Source: Marinomonas ostreistagni (lineage in GTDB: Bacteria; Pseudomonadota; Gammaproteobacteria; Pseudomonadales; Marinomonadaceae). From it: a DNA stretch of 64,000 nucleotides. Each line of letters starts with the position of its first letter. Positions within the stretch are counted from its first letter, which is position 1. The notes under the pieces are model-generated. The model was not told the DNA's origin and made no database searches. It worked only from the letters and a program-made list of their open reading frames with translations. Positions 38,953 to 47,334 of the stretch are shown one piece after another. The stretch covers positions 310,001 to 374,000 of the forward strand of contig NZ_JAFEKF010000001.1 of NCBI RefSeq assembly GCF_016888445.1, written 5' to 3'. The position numbers and the translations under genes are program-made.

Positions 38953-41337
38953 ATGAAATTCAGTGAAAATTGGCTAAGAGAGTGGGTCAATCCAGCGGTC
39001 ACATCAGACGAGCTTGTTGCCCAAGTCACACTAGCAGGTCTTGAAGTCGACGAAGTAGAGGCAGCAGCAGGTGAATTCACCGGTGTTGTAGTAGGGGAAA
39101 TCCTAGCGGCTGAGCAGCATCCTAATGCTGACAAACTACAAGTCTGTACTGTGTCTGATGGTACCGAGCAGTTCCAAGTGGTATGTGGTGCGCCCAACGC
39201 CCGTCCTGGTATTAAAATCCCATTTGCTAAAATCGGCGCCGTACTTGGCGGTGATTTTAAAATTAAAAAAGCCAAGCTACGCCAAGTTGAATCCTTTGGT
39301 ATGTTGTGCTCTGCATCGGAACTTGCGATCAGTGAAGAAAACGATGGCATCCTAGAGTTGGCTGCGAACGCGCCAGTGGGTACTGACATTCGTGAATACC
39401 TAAACCTTGACGACAACATCATTGATGTAGACCTGACGCCTAACCGCGCTGATTGTCTGAGCATTGCTGGTTTGGCGCGTGAAGTAGGTGTGATCAATAA
39501 AGTAGACGTTAAGCCGGTGGCTATTGAAGCGCCAGCTCACAGTATTGACGATACTTTCCCGATTCGTGTCGACGCCACAGAAGGCTGTCCACGTTACCTA
39601 GGTCGTGTGATCAAAGGTGTTAACGTTCAAGCTGAGACGCCATTGTGGATGGTTGAGAAGCTACGTCGCAGTGGTATCCGCTCTATCGATCCGATCGTCG
39701 ACATCACCAACTACGTGATGATCGAGTTGGGTCAGCCAATGCATGCGTTTGACCTAAATAATCTGTCTGGTTCGATCGTTGTACGTATGGCAGAAGAGGG
39801 CGAGAAGCTATTGCTGCTAGACGGTCAAGAGATTGCGCTACGTGCGGACACCATGGTGATTGCGGATGAGCAAAAGGCACTGGCGATGGCGGGTGTGATG
39901 GGTGGTGAGCATTCCGGTGTGAATGCAGAAACCCAAACAATCTTCCTAGAAAGCGCTTTCTTTGCGCCGCTTGCTTTAGCGGGTAAAGCGCGTTCTTACG
40001 GTTTGCACACAGATTCATCACACCGCTTTGAGCGTGGCGTTGATGCAACGCTTGCTGCTAAGGCGATGGAGCGTGCGACTCAGCTGATCGTTGAGATTGC
40101 CGGTGGTGAAGTGGGCCCTGTTAACGAAGTAGCGACTGAGGCGAATCTGCCAAAGGCGAATCAAGTAACGCTACGTCGTAAGAAGTTAGATCAATACTTA
40201 GCGGTGTCTCTTGAGAAAGACTTGGTAACCGATATCTTGACGCGTCTTGGTCTTGAAATGGTTGAAGTCACAGATGAGCAATGGGTAACCGTTGCGCCAT
40301 CACATCGTTTTGATATCGAGATCGAAGCCGACCTGATTGAAGAAGTAGCGCGTATCTACGGCTACGACAATCTACCGTCTTCTATGCCAACAGCTGCAGT
40401 GAATTTCACGCCAGCGTCAGAAAGCAAAACACCGATTCAATCACTACGTGCGACGTTAGTGTCTCAAGGTTACCAAGAAGCCGTGACTTACAGCTTCATC
40501 GATCCGGTGATGAGCAAGCAGTTCTTCCCTGCGATTGAGCCGGTACCTTTGGCCAACCCAATCTCTGGCGATATGGGTGTGATGCGCCCAAGTTTGCTAC
40601 CAGGTCTTGTGAAGGTGTATCTACACAACCAAAACCGTCAGCAATCACGTGTACGTATCTTTGAGACGGGTAGCCGTTTCGTGGGCGATGTGAACAAACT
40701 TGATGAGTTGGATCAGAAGCACCAAGTAGCGGGTCTAATTGCAGGCTCTCGTTACCCTGAAGGTTGGTACCACAATAATGAAAAAGTGGATTTCTACGAC
40801 CTAAAAGCGCACGTAGAAGCACTATTTGACTTAAACCAAGGTGCGACGCCTGAGTTTGAGCGTGCTGACGAAACGTATCTGCACCCAGGCCGCTCAGCCT
40901 ATGTGTTGGTCAATGGCGAGCGCGTCGGTGTGATCGGTGAGCTGCATCCACAGTTGTCAAAAGAGCTGGGCACAAACCAAGCGGTTTACGTATTTGAAAT
41001 CGATTTGAATGCCGTGTTAGGGGCTAAGCTTCCTGAGTACCAGCGTGTATCGAAATTCCCAGAAGTACGTCGTGATCTTGCCTTGTTGGTTGATCGCGCG
41101 ACACCTGTAAATGCGCTGGAAAAAGTCATCACTGCAAACGCTGGCGAAGCCTTCAAAAAAGTCGCTGTTTTCGATGTTTATCAAGGCCAAGGCATTGATG
41201 AAACTAAAAAAAGTGTCGCTTTAGGCTTGACGTGGCAGCATCCTTCACACACTCTTAGTGATGAAGAAGTGAACAGCGCCGTCGAAGCAGTGACGGGTGC
41301 ACTTGCAGAACAGCTAGGAGCAGTGATTCGGGGGTAA
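38953..41337 (+). CDS. pheT: phenylalanyl-tRNA synthetase beta subunit
   Basis: A 794-residue subunit that binds and edits tRNA-Phe. The N-terminal EMAP/OB-like tRNA-binding domain ([20 protein letters not shown]) is followed by B3/B4 editing ([19 protein letters not shown]), B5 ([19 protein letters not shown]), the core-like domain, and the C-terminal ferredoxin-fold anticodon domain ([13 protein letters not shown]). Full length. Its stop codon overlaps the first base of ATGATT before ihfA. Confidence 0.97.
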   Translation: MKFSENWLREWVNPAVTSDELVAQVTLAGLEVDEVEAAAGEFTGVVVGEILAAEQHPNADKLQVCTVSDGTEQFQVVCGAPNARPGIKIPFAKIGAVLGGDFKIKKAKLRQVESFGMLCSASELAISEENDGILELAANAPVGTDIREYLNLDDNIIDVDLTPNRADCLSIAGLAREVGVINKVDVKPVAIEAPAHSIDDTFPIRVDATEGCPRYLGRVIKGVNVQAETPLWMVEKLRRSGIRSIDPIVDITNYVMIELGQPMHAFDLNNLSGSIVVRMAEEGEKLLLLDGQEIALRADTMVIADEQKALAMAGVMGGEHSGVNAETQTIFLESAFFAPLALAGKARSYGLHTDSSHRFERGVDATLAAKAMERATQLIVEIAGGEVGPVNEVATEANLPKANQVTLRRKKLDQYLAVSLEKDLVTDILTRLGLEMVEVTDEQWVTVAPSHRFDIEIEADLIEEVARIYGYDNLPSSMPTAAVNFTPASESKTPIQSLRATLVSQGYQEAVTYSFIDPVMSKQFFPAIEPVPLANPISGDMGVMRPSLLPGLVKVYLHNQNRQQSRVRIFETGSRFVGDVNKLDELDQKHQVAGLIAGSRYPEGWYHNNEKVDFYDLKAHVEALFDLNQGATPEFERADETYLHPGRSAYVLVNGERVGVIGELHPQLSKELGTNQAVYVFEIDLNAVLGAKLPEYQRVSKFPEVRRDLALLVDRATPVNALEKVITANAGEAFKKVAVFDVYQGQGIDETKKSVALGLTWQHPSHTLSDEEVNSAVEAVTGALAEQLGAVIRG

Positions 41338-41342
41338 TGATT

Positions 41343-41639
41343 ATGGCGTCCTTGACGAAAGCAGATATAGCGGAAAATTTAGTAGACTCACTGGGTCTAA
41401 GTAAAAAAGATGCGAAAGACCTTGTTGAGAGCTTTTTTGATACAGTCAGAGAATCTCTTGTCGAGCGCGAACAGGTAAAACTGTCTGGCTTTGGTAATTT
41501 CGAAGTCCGTGAAAAAAGTCAGCGTCCAGGGCGTAACCCGAAAACTGGTGAAGAGATTCCGATTACCGCACGCAGTGTGGTGACGTTTAAGCCTGGGCAA
41601 AAGCTTAAGACTAAGGTCGAGAGTTACATGCAGGACTAA
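41343..41639 (+). CDS. ihfA: integration host factor alpha subunit
   Basis: A 98-residue DNA-bending HU/IHF-family protein. [55 protein letters not shown] and [11 protein letters not shown] match IhfA, and the location right after pheT is the conserved one. I prefer ATG 41343 (MASLTK), spaced seven bases from GGGGGT; an ATG at 41337 is also in frame. A strong terminator follows. Confidence 0.96.
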   Translation: MASLTKADIAENLVDSLGLSKKDAKDLVESFFDTVRESLVEREQVKLSGFGNFEVREKSQRPGRNPKTGEEIPITARSVVTFKPGQKLKTKVESYMQD

Positions 41640-41660
41640 ACGTCTCTTGCTCCAAAATAC

Positions 41661-41692
41661 AAAAAGCCGTACTCGTTGAGTACGGCTTTTTT
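41661..41692 (+). terminator. terminator after ihfA
   Basis: AAAAAGCCGTACTC and GAGTACGGCTTTTTT pair perfectly around GTT. It ends the thrS-to-ihfA block. Confidence 0.94.
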
Positions 41693-41953
41693 AATATTTT
41701 TACGATCTCGCTTCTGTCGAATAGTATTGGCCTTACTGCCATGTCGTGGATGAAGTGCAGTGCTTTGACTCTATGGTTAAGCCTAAGGATTTAGCCATAA
41801 GGTGATTTTTGTATATATATAAAGTAGTTAGATGAGATGAGAGGACGTAAATTAAATTGCGTTTTCTAAAAAAAATTTAAAAAAAACCTTCCCTTTTCTC
41901 ATTGTTATAGTAATATACGCACCCGCTGACAGGGGCAGCGTCCTAGTCAGTAT
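41693..41953 (+). promoter_or_regulatory. gene-free stretch with the probable tRNA-array promoter
   Basis: No credible coding frame is present. The right half is strongly A/T-rich, including A-tracts at about 41868-41886, as often found upstream of stable-RNA promoters. TAATAT at 41911-41916 (or TATAGT at 41906-41911) is the best -10 candidate, with only a poor -35. The RNA leader contains GCTG/CAGC pairing before the first tRNA. Confidence 0.4.
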
Positions 41954-42030
41954 CGGGGCGTAGCGCAGCCTGGTAGCGCACTAGCATGGGGTGCTAGTGG
42001 TCGCAGGTTCAAATCCTGCCGTCCCGACCA
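41954..42030 (+). tRNA. tRNA-Pro (GGG)
   Basis: A 77-base cloverleaf. The acceptor CGGGGCG pairs with CGTCCCG; the anticodon stem CTAGC/GCTAG closes the loop ATGGGGT with anticodon GGG; the T arm carries GGTTCAAATCC. CCA is encoded. It is the first of the array. Confidence 0.97.
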
Positions 42031-42043
42031 GACAATTTGTATT

Positions 42044-42119
42044 GCCGCTATAGCTCAGTTGGTAGAGCATCTGACTTGTAATCAGAGGGTCCCGAGTTCG
42101 ACTCTTGGTGGCGGCACCA
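42044..42119 (+). tRNA. tRNA-Thr (TGT), copy 1
   Basis: A 76-base tRNA. The acceptor GCCGCTA pairs with TGGCGGC; the anticodon loop CTTGTAA gives TGT; the T loop is TTCGACT; CCA is encoded. It reads threonine ACA and ACG/ACU codons by wobble. Identical to the five following copies. Confidence 0.97.
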
Positions 42120-42156
42120 CTTCTTATCTGGTTAGACAATTTGCACAAGCGTTTAA

Positions 42157-42232
42157 GCCGCTATAGCTCAGTTGGTAGAGCATCTGACTTGTAATCAGAG
42201 GGTCCCGAGTTCGACTCTTGGTGGCGGCACCA
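42157..42232 (+). tRNA. tRNA-Thr (TGT), copy 2
   Basis: Identical in all 76 bases to copy 1, with anticodon TGT and encoded CCA. The 37-base spacer before it differs from the other spacers. Confidence 0.97.
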
Positions 42233-42259
42233 CTTAAACACTTGGCAATATATCGGTTT

Positions 42260-42335
42260 GCCGCTATAGCTCAGTTGGTAGAGCATCTGACTTGTAATCA
42301 GAGGGTCCCGAGTTCGACTCTTGGTGGCGGCACCA
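42260..42335 (+). tRNA. tRNA-Thr (TGT), copy 3
   Basis: Identical in all 76 bases to copy 1, with anticodon TGT and encoded CCA. Preceded by a 27-base spacer. Confidence 0.97.
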
Positions 42336-42362
42336 TTAAAAATTGATAGTAAAAGCGTTTAT

Positions 42363-42438
42363 GCCGCTATAGCTCAGTTGGTAGAGCATCTGACTTGTAA
42401 TCAGAGGGTCCCGAGTTCGACTCTTGGTGGCGGCACCA
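42363..42438 (+). tRNA. tRNA-Thr (TGT), copy 4
   Basis: Identical in all 76 bases to copy 1, with anticodon TGT and encoded CCA. Preceded by a 27-base spacer. Confidence 0.97.
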
Positions 42439-42461
42439 TCAAATTGATGTAAAACGGTTTT

Positions 42462-42537
42462 GCCGCTATAGCTCAGTTGGTAGAGCATCTGACTTGTAAT
42501 CAGAGGGTCCCGAGTTCGACTCTTGGTGGCGGCACCA
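42462..42537 (+). tRNA. tRNA-Thr (TGT), copy 5
   Basis: Identical in all 76 bases to copy 1, with anticodon TGT and encoded CCA. The 23-base spacer before it contains the small repeat CATC/GATG. Confidence 0.97.
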
Positions 42538-42565
42538 CATCAAATAGATGGCATAAACGAATTTT

Positions 42566-42641
42566 GCCGCTATAGCTCAGTTGGTAGAGCATCTGACTTG
42601 TAATCAGAGGGTCCCGAGTTCGACTCTTGGTGGCGGCACCA
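42566..42641 (+). tRNA. tRNA-Thr (TGT), copy 6
   Basis: Identical in all 76 bases to copy 1, with anticodon TGT and encoded CCA. It is followed after 17 bases by the first tRNA-Val. Confidence 0.97.
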
Positions 42642-42658
42642 TTACTTCAGTTTGATAT

Positions 42659-42734
42659 GGGTGTGTAGCTCAGTTGGGAGAGCGTCGCCCTTACAAGGCG
42701 AATGTCGGGAGTTCGAACCTCTCCACACCCACCA
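42659..42734 (+). tRNA. tRNA-Val (TAC), copy 1
   Basis: A 76-base tRNA: the acceptor GGGTGTG pairs with CACACCC; the anticodon stem TCGCC/GGCGA closes CTTACAA with anticodon TAC; CCA is encoded. It is the first gene of a tandem 232-base Val-Asp unit. Confidence 0.97.
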
Positions 42735-42768
42735 CTTATAGGAAAGTGGTTAAACAACCTATGACAAT

Positions 42769-42845
42769 GGAGCGGTAGTTCAGTTGGTTAGAATACCTGC
42801 CTGTCACGCAGGGGGTCGCGGGTTCGAGTCCCGTCCGTTCCGCCA
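42769..42845 (+). tRNA. tRNA-Asp (GTC), copy 1
   Basis: A 77-base tRNA: the acceptor GGAGCGG pairs with CCGTTCC; the anticodon stem CCTGC/GCAGG closes CTGTCAC with anticodon GTC; CCA is encoded. Confidence 0.97.
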
Positions 42846-42890
42846 CTTACTTCTGATGAGAGTAAGTTGGTAGTAAGCCATCATTACGAT

Positions 42891-42966
42891 GGGTGTGTAG
42901 CTCAGTTGGGAGAGCGTCGCCCTTACAAGGCGAATGTCGGGAGTTCGAACCTCTCCACACCCACCA
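42891..42966 (+). tRNA. tRNA-Val (TAC), copy 2
   Basis: Identical in all 76 bases to tRNA-Val copy 1, with anticodon TAC and encoded CCA. Second copy of the tandem unit. Confidence 0.97.
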
Positions 42967-43000
42967 CTTATAGGAAAGTGGTTAAACAACCTATGACAAT

Positions 43001-43077
43001 GGAGCGGTAGTTCAGTTGGTTAGAATACCTGCCTGTCACGCAGGGGGTCGCGGGTTCGAGTCCCGTCCGTTCCGCCA
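43001..43077 (+). tRNA. tRNA-Asp (GTC), copy 2
   Basis: Identical in all 77 bases to tRNA-Asp copy 1, with anticodon GTC and encoded CCA. It is the left member of the Asp-Val pair bracketing the nickel locus. Confidence 0.97.
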
Positions 43078-43122
43078 CTTACTTTTGATGAGAGTAAGTT
43101 GGTAGCAAGCCATCATTATGAT

Positions 43123-43198
43123 GGGTGTGTAGCTCAGTTGGGAGAGCGTCGCCCTTACAAGGCGAATGTCGGGAGTTCGAACCTCTCCACACCCACCA
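43123..43198 (+). tRNA. tRNA-Val (TAC), copy 3
   Basis: Identical in all 76 bases to tRNA-Val copy 1, with anticodon TAC and encoded CCA. Last tRNA before the nickel locus; no clear terminator follows in the 222-base gap to nikR. Confidence 0.97.
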
Positions 43199-43420
43199 TC
43201 TATCCTAAGATTCTCTCTTCTCCTTCCTGTTGTTTGATTCAATATTTCGATCTGTATTTAAGCTATACGCTTTCGACGTGATTTCTCGTTATCTTGTTTG
43301 GCAATCCATACTCTATTATTTTGCGATGAAAAAGTTATTTTTCGGAAGATATGACGTGTCTAAGGCTAAGGCACATACCCGCTTCGGTGCGAGCAGCGCC
43401 TTGAAAAGGGCTTAAAAAGG

Positions 43421-43831
43421 TTAGGCGTCTGCTTCCGTAGGGATGATCACGACTTCACCGTTCTGTACTTTGCGATCTGACACTAAGTGATCGGCAAAGT
43501 GACGCACTTCGTTTACGTTCCCTTTTAGGATAGAGACCTCCATGCACTGGTGCTGATCCAGATGCACATGCAAAGACGAGACGGTCAGATCATGATGATC
43601 ATGGTGGGCGGAAGTGAGTCGTGAAGACGCTTCTCGAGCATGATGGTCATAGGTGTAGACCAATGCAGCGACACACGGTGTATTGGGCAAGGCTTCTATG
43701 CGTTTGCGAGCCAAGCCTGCGCGCGTCATATCGCGGATGGCTTCAGAGCGATTAGCATAGCCCCTTTCTTGCATAAGTTGATCCAGCTCTGCCATTAGAT
43801 CGTCGTCTAGGGTGACGGTGACACGTTGCAT
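43421..43831 (-). CDS. nikR: nickel-responsive regulator NikR
   Basis: A 136-residue ribbon-helix-helix repressor with a C-terminal ACT metal-binding domain. MQRVTVTLDDDLMAELDQL and YANRSEAIRDMTRAGLA match the DNA-binding half. The high-affinity nickel ligands are visible as His77 (in SAHHDHHD), His88 and His90 (LHVHLD) and Cys96, one position later than H76/H87/H89/C95 of E. coli NikR. I start at ATG 43831, six bases after GGAG; a longer frame adds 18 unrelated residues. It is divergent from nikA, whereas in E. coli nikR lies downstream of nikE. Confidence 0.95.
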   Translation of the reverse strand: MQRVTVTLDDDLMAELDQLMQERGYANRSEAIRDMTRAGLARKRIEALPNTPCVAALVYTYDHHAREASSRLTSAHHDHHDLTVSSLHVHLDQHQCMEVSILKGNVNEVRHFADHLVSDRKVQNGEVVIIPTEADA

Positions 43832-43925
43832 TGCATACTCCATGAGTTTGAATTCTGGCGAGTGAGGCAGCCTAAAATAGAGCAACCTTTAGTATATTAG
43901 CGATTATACATTCGCCTAGGTCTGA

Positions 43926-43954
43926 TTGCATTTATATGACACGCTTAGTATGAT
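43926..43954 (+). promoter_or_regulatory. nikA promoter
   Basis: TTGCAT at 43926-43931 and TATGAT at 43949-43954 are 17 bases apart, a good sigma-70 promoter. The -10 lies inside the left half-site of the NikR operator, so NikR binding would block RNA polymerase. Confidence 0.65.
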
Positions 43955-43975
43955 GATTTTTAAAATTCATCATAC
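43948..43975. promoter_or_regulatory. NikR operator
   Basis: GTATGA at 43948-43953 and TCATAC at 43970-43975 are separated by exactly 16 bases, which is the canonical NikR palindrome described for E. coli (GTATGA-N16-TCATAC). The symmetry extends beyond it (AGTATGATGA and TCATCATACT). It sits between divergent nikR and nikA, so it may control both. Confidence 0.92.
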
Positions 43976-44002
43976 TAAAACTCTCACCTAAGGTCGTAGG
44001 CA

Positions 44003-45562
44003 ATGACCCTCCTAAAAAATACCACTGCGGCGTTATTAATCGCTCTTACTGTCTTTTCTGGTGCGCAGGCTGCGCCTTCTTCTCCATCCTCTCAAAACCT
44101 TGTATTAGCCATCGGTGGTGAGCCTGAGACAGGCTTCGATCCGCTGTTGGGTTGGGGGAGTTATGGTAATCCACTGTTTCAATCGACCTTGTTGCGCCGT
44201 GACGCCGAACTTAACACACTGCCTGGCGTGGCGACGTCGTGGTCGTTGTCTGAAGACCGCTTAACGTGGACGCTCTCGCTGCGCGATGATGTGCAATTTT
44301 CTGACGGCAGCTTACTGACCGCCAAAGATGTCGCGTTTACCTTTAATCAAGCGAAAGCGGCGGCGGGTGAGCTGGATCTACAAGTCATGGAGAAGGCCGA
44401 AGCACTGAATCCTACGACGGTGGAAATTCACTTAAAGAAACCTTGGATTACCTTTGTCAACTTCTTCCACACCTTAGGCATCGTGCCAGCGGATTCTTAT
44501 GGTCCGGAATATGCTCGCCATCCGATTGGTTCAGGGCCATTTCAGTTGGTCGCTTGGCAAGAAGGCCAGCAGTTAATCGTCGAGCGTAACCCTTACTACT
44601 ATGGCGAGCCGGCGGCGTTTGAACGCATTACCTTTTTATTCACTGGCGAAGACGCAGGCCTAGCCGCAGCTAATGCTGGTGCGGCGCAGATGGTGTCTGT
44701 GCCCGCACAATTGGCGGATGCCGTACCAGAAGGCTTTTACGCCAAGTCAGTACAAACCGTCGATAACCGTGGTTTAAGCATGCCATTTTTACCACCACAG
44801 CAGCTTGACGGTAAAAAGGTCGGTAATGCAGTAACCTCTGACCTTGCCATTCGTAAAGCCATGAACCTTTGGTTTGATCGTGAGCTGGTGGTGGACGTCG
44901 CGCTAAACGGCCATGGCACACCCGGTTATGGGCCAGCAGACGAACTGCCTTGGTCAGGTGAAACTGCTATTGCGCACGATCCTGAAGCGGCGATGGCGCT
45001 ATTGGATGAAGCGGGCTGGTTGATGACGGATGCAGGTGTGCGTGTCAAAGACGGTATTAAGGCGGCGTTTGCGATCAATTACCCAGCGGGTGATGCCACG
45101 CGCCAAGCACTTGCAGAAACTGCCGCGGAGTTATTGCGCCCGTTAGGCATCATGGCAACCCCTGTCGGCGGCAGCTGGGATTCGATTACACGTGTGATGC
45201 ATTCTGAGCCGGTGGTGTTTGGCTTTGGTAGTCACTCTGCTTATCAGTTATACGGTATTTATGCGTCTTCGCTTGGCGGCGTAGGCTACTCAAATCCTAG
45301 TTACTATGCCAACGAAAAAGTTGATGCGCTATTTGAGCAAGCGCAGTCTGCACCTGATGCCGAAGCTTCCTACCCGCTATGGGCCGAAGCTGCTCAGCAG
45401 TATGGCTTTGCCGGTGATAATGCTTGGGTGTGGCTGGTCAATCTTGATCATGTGTACTTTATTGATGAGTGTCTGGACCTTGGCGAAACGCAGATTGAGT
45501 CGCATGGACATGGCTGGCCGATTACCGCCAACATCGTCGAATGGCGTTGGACTTGCCAATAG
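44003..45562 (+). CDS. nikA: nickel ABC transporter, periplasmic binding protein NikA
   Basis: A 519-residue family 5 extracellular solute-binding protein, about the length of E. coli NikA (524 with signal). Residues 1-24 form a signal peptide ending AQAAP. SVLAIGGEPETGFDPLLGW-type start, WSLSEDRLTWTLSLRDDVQFSDG and a C-terminal NIVEWRW are typical. NikA binds nickel with an organic chelator. The NikR operator upstream and NikR itself make nickel the likely substrate rather than peptides. nikB starts directly after its stop codon. Confidence 0.92.
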   Translation: MTLLKNTTAALLIALTVFSGAQAAPSSPSSQNLVLAIGGEPETGFDPLLGWGSYGNPLFQSTLLRRDAELNTLPGVATSWSLSEDRLTWTLSLRDDVQFSDGSLLTAKDVAFTFNQAKAAAGELDLQVMEKAEALNPTTVEIHLKKPWITFVNFFHTLGIVPADSYGPEYARHPIGSGPFQLVAWQEGQQLIVERNPYYYGEPAAFERITFLFTGEDAGLAAANAGAAQMVSVPAQLADAVPEGFYAKSVQTVDNRGLSMPFLPPQQLDGKKVGNAVTSDLAIRKAMNLWFDRELVVDVALNGHGTPGYGPADELPWSGETAIAHDPEAAMALLDEAGWLMTDAGVRVKDGIKAAFAINYPAGDATRQALAETAAELLRPLGIMATPVGGSWDSITRVMHSEPVVFGFGSHSAYQLYGIYASSLGGVGYSNPSYYANEKVDALFEQAQSAPDAEASYPLWAEAAQQYGFAGDNAWVWLVNLDHVYFIDECLDLGETQIESHGHGWPITANIVEWRWTCQ

Positions 45563-46525
45563 ATGACGGTGCTGCGACTCATCACACGCCAGCTAATGCT
45601 GCTATTTAGCGTCGCCTTAGTGGTGTTTATGCTGATGAAACTGTCCCCCGTGGATCCTGTGGATGCGTATCTTGGGGCGGCCGTATCGCGCGTCAGCCCC
45701 GAACAAAAAGCTCAAATAGAAGCGGCTTGGGGCCTCAATCGCCCCGTAGCAGAGCAGTTTTTCGTCTGGGCAGGGCAGCTAATTCAGGGCGATCTGGGCT
45801 TTAGTACTACTTATCGTATGCCCGTTTCTGAAGTGATCGGTCAGCGTATCGGCGCTTCTTTGGCATTAACCGGTTTAGCTTGGCTCTTCTCAGGCTTGTT
45901 GGGCTTTTTGTTAGGTGTGATCGCAGCTGCGTTGGCGGGCGGTTGGATGGATCGTGTCATACGCGTGGTCTGTTATGTATTGGCCGGTACGCCGGCATTT
46001 TGGTTGGCGATTCTTGCCATCATGGTGGTGTCAGTCGAGTGGGGCTGGGCGCCGATTTGCTGTTCAGGTCCGATTGGCGTGCCAGACCAGCAAGTCACCT
46101 TGGGGCAAAGGCTGGAACATTTGCTGTTGCCTCTGTCAGTACTGACGGTATTGGGCGTGGCGTCGATCGCGTTGCATACACGCATCAAAATGATCGAGGT
46201 GTTGCAGTCGGATTATGTGCTGCTAGCACGGGCGCAAGGCGCATCCTTGATGGACATTATTCTGCGTCATGGCATTCGTAATGCGGCTTTGCCAGCGCTA
46301 ACGGTGACCATGGCGGCCAGTGGTGAAATCTTTGGCGGTTCGATTCTCGCGGAGCAAGTCTTTGCTTGGCCGGGGCTAGGGCGTGCGACGGTCGAGGCAG
46401 GGCTAAAAGGCGATGTGCCGTTATTGCTTGCGATCGCTTTATTAACCACTTTGATTGTGTCCTCTATGAACCTATTGGCGGATCGCCTACAACATATTAT
46501 TGATCCCCGCACGAGGCGCTTATGA
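45563..46525 (+). CDS. nikB: nickel ABC transporter permease NikB
   Basis: A 320-residue BPD-type inner-membrane permease with about six membrane helices. LMKLSPVDPVDAYLG in the N-terminal loop, the EAA-loop region ARAQGASLMDIILRHGIRNAALP, and the closing GGSILAEQVFAWPGLGRATVEA are standard for the NikB/DppB family. It forms the channel with NikC. Immediately follows nikA and overlaps nikC by four bases. Confidence 0.93.
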   Translation: MTVLRLITRQLMLLFSVALVVFMLMKLSPVDPVDAYLGAAVSRVSPEQKAQIEAAWGLNRPVAEQFFVWAGQLIQGDLGFSTTYRMPVSEVIGQRIGASLALTGLAWLFSGLLGFLLGVIAAALAGGWMDRVIRVVCYVLAGTPAFWLAILAIMVVSVEWGWAPICCSGPIGVPDQQVTLGQRLEHLLLPLSVLTVLGVASIALHTRIKMIEVLQSDYVLLARAQGASLMDIILRHGIRNAALPALTVTMAASGEIFGGSILAEQVFAWPGLGRATVEAGLKGDVPLLLAIALLTTLIVSSMNLLADRLQHIIDPRTRRL

Positions 46526-47334
46526 ATGGCCGCGTAAGTGCACTGTATCGTATCGGCCTAGCGCTGCTACTCATCGTAGCCGTATTAGTGGCAGCTGCGT
46601 TAGCGGGAGACGTTGGCGTGCGCGCCGACTTTATGAATCGTTTATCAGCACCGAGCTGGTTGCATCCATTTGGCACCGATCAAATGGGGCGCGATATGCT
46701 CGCACGCTCTCTGCATGGCTTGGCGTTGAGTCTTTGGGTTGGGCTGTTGGCGGCCAGTTTGTCGGTATTGATTTCCACTTTAGTGGCGTTGACGTCAGCG
46801 CTAGGCGAGCGTGCTGATCGGGTAGCGACTTTTATCACCGATGCCATGTTGTCCATGCCGCACCTGATGCTATTAATTTTGTTGTCGTTTGCTATGGGTG
46901 GCGGCACGTCTGCGGTTATTTTGGCGGTGGCTATCAGTCATTGGCCACGCTTGGCGCGCGTGCTTCGAGTGGAGTTACGTGAAGTGCAGGCGGCGACTTA
47001 CGTGGAAGCGTCTTACGCACTGGGTAAATCACGCTTATTTATCGCGTGGTCGCACATTTTGCCGCATTTAGCACCGCATATATTGGTAGGGGCGTTATTG
47101 ATGTTTCCGCACGCAATTTTGCATGAAGCAGGGCTAACCTTTTTAGGGTTTGGGCTGGAGCCATCGCGACCTGCGATCGGCGTGATGCTGTCTGACTCCA
47201 TGCGTCATATTAGCGCGGGGCGCTGGTGGCTCGCATTGTTTCCAGGGCTGATGTTAATGGTCTTGGTGCTGGCATTTGAAGCGCTCGGCAGCGCGTCTCG
47301 TCGTCTTCTTACGCCGCGGGAGGCGCAATGCTAA
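46522..47334 (+). CDS. nikC: nickel ABC transporter permease NikC
   Basis: A 270-residue second permease with about six membrane helices. HPFGTDQMGRDMLARSLHG is the family N-terminal signature, and the EAA loop reads VEASYALGKSRLFIAWSHILPH. It pairs with NikB. It overlaps nikB by four bases and nikD by seven. Confidence 0.92.
   Translation: MNGRVSALYRIGLALLLIVAVLVAAALAGDVGVRADFMNRLSAPSWLHPFGTDQMGRDMLARSLHGLALSLWVGLLAASLSVLISTLVALTSALGERADRVATFITDAMLSMPHLMLLILLSFAMGGGTSAVILAVAISHWPRLARVLRVELREVQAATYVEASYALGKSRLFIAWSHILPHLAPHILVGALLMFPHAILHEAGLTFLGFGLEPSRPAIGVMLSDSMRHISAGRWWLALFPGLMLMVLVLAFEALGSASRRLLTPREAQC

Larger units (their letters stand above)
42659..43122 (+). repeat. tandem duplication of a 232-bp tRNA-Val/tRNA-Asp unit
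   Basis: Bases 42659-42890 and 42891-43122 are two head-to-tail copies of one unit: tRNA-Val, a 34-base spacer, tRNA-Asp and a 45-base spacer. The tRNA genes and the first spacer are identical; I see three single-base differences, all in the second spacer. A third, partial copy (tRNA-Val 43123-43198) follows directly in phase. Confidence 0.95.

Noticed and set aside
41954-43198. tRNA array as a CRISPR-like or integron-like repeat array
   Set aside because: The repeats are full tRNA cloverleaves with encoded CCA; there are no spacers of constant length and no cas or integrase genes.
42804-43242. Minus-strand open frames (42804-42989 and 43036-43242) encoding GCGEVRTPDIRLVRATLSQL and WRNGRDSNPRPPA-like peptides
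   Set aside because: They are antisense translations of tRNA-Asp and tRNA-Val genes, a known source of false protein records.
43230-43415. 61-codon plus-strand frame in the gap after the last tRNA-Val before nikR
   Set aside because: No ribosome site, no recognisable family, composition like non-coding DNA. The gap otherwise shows no gene.
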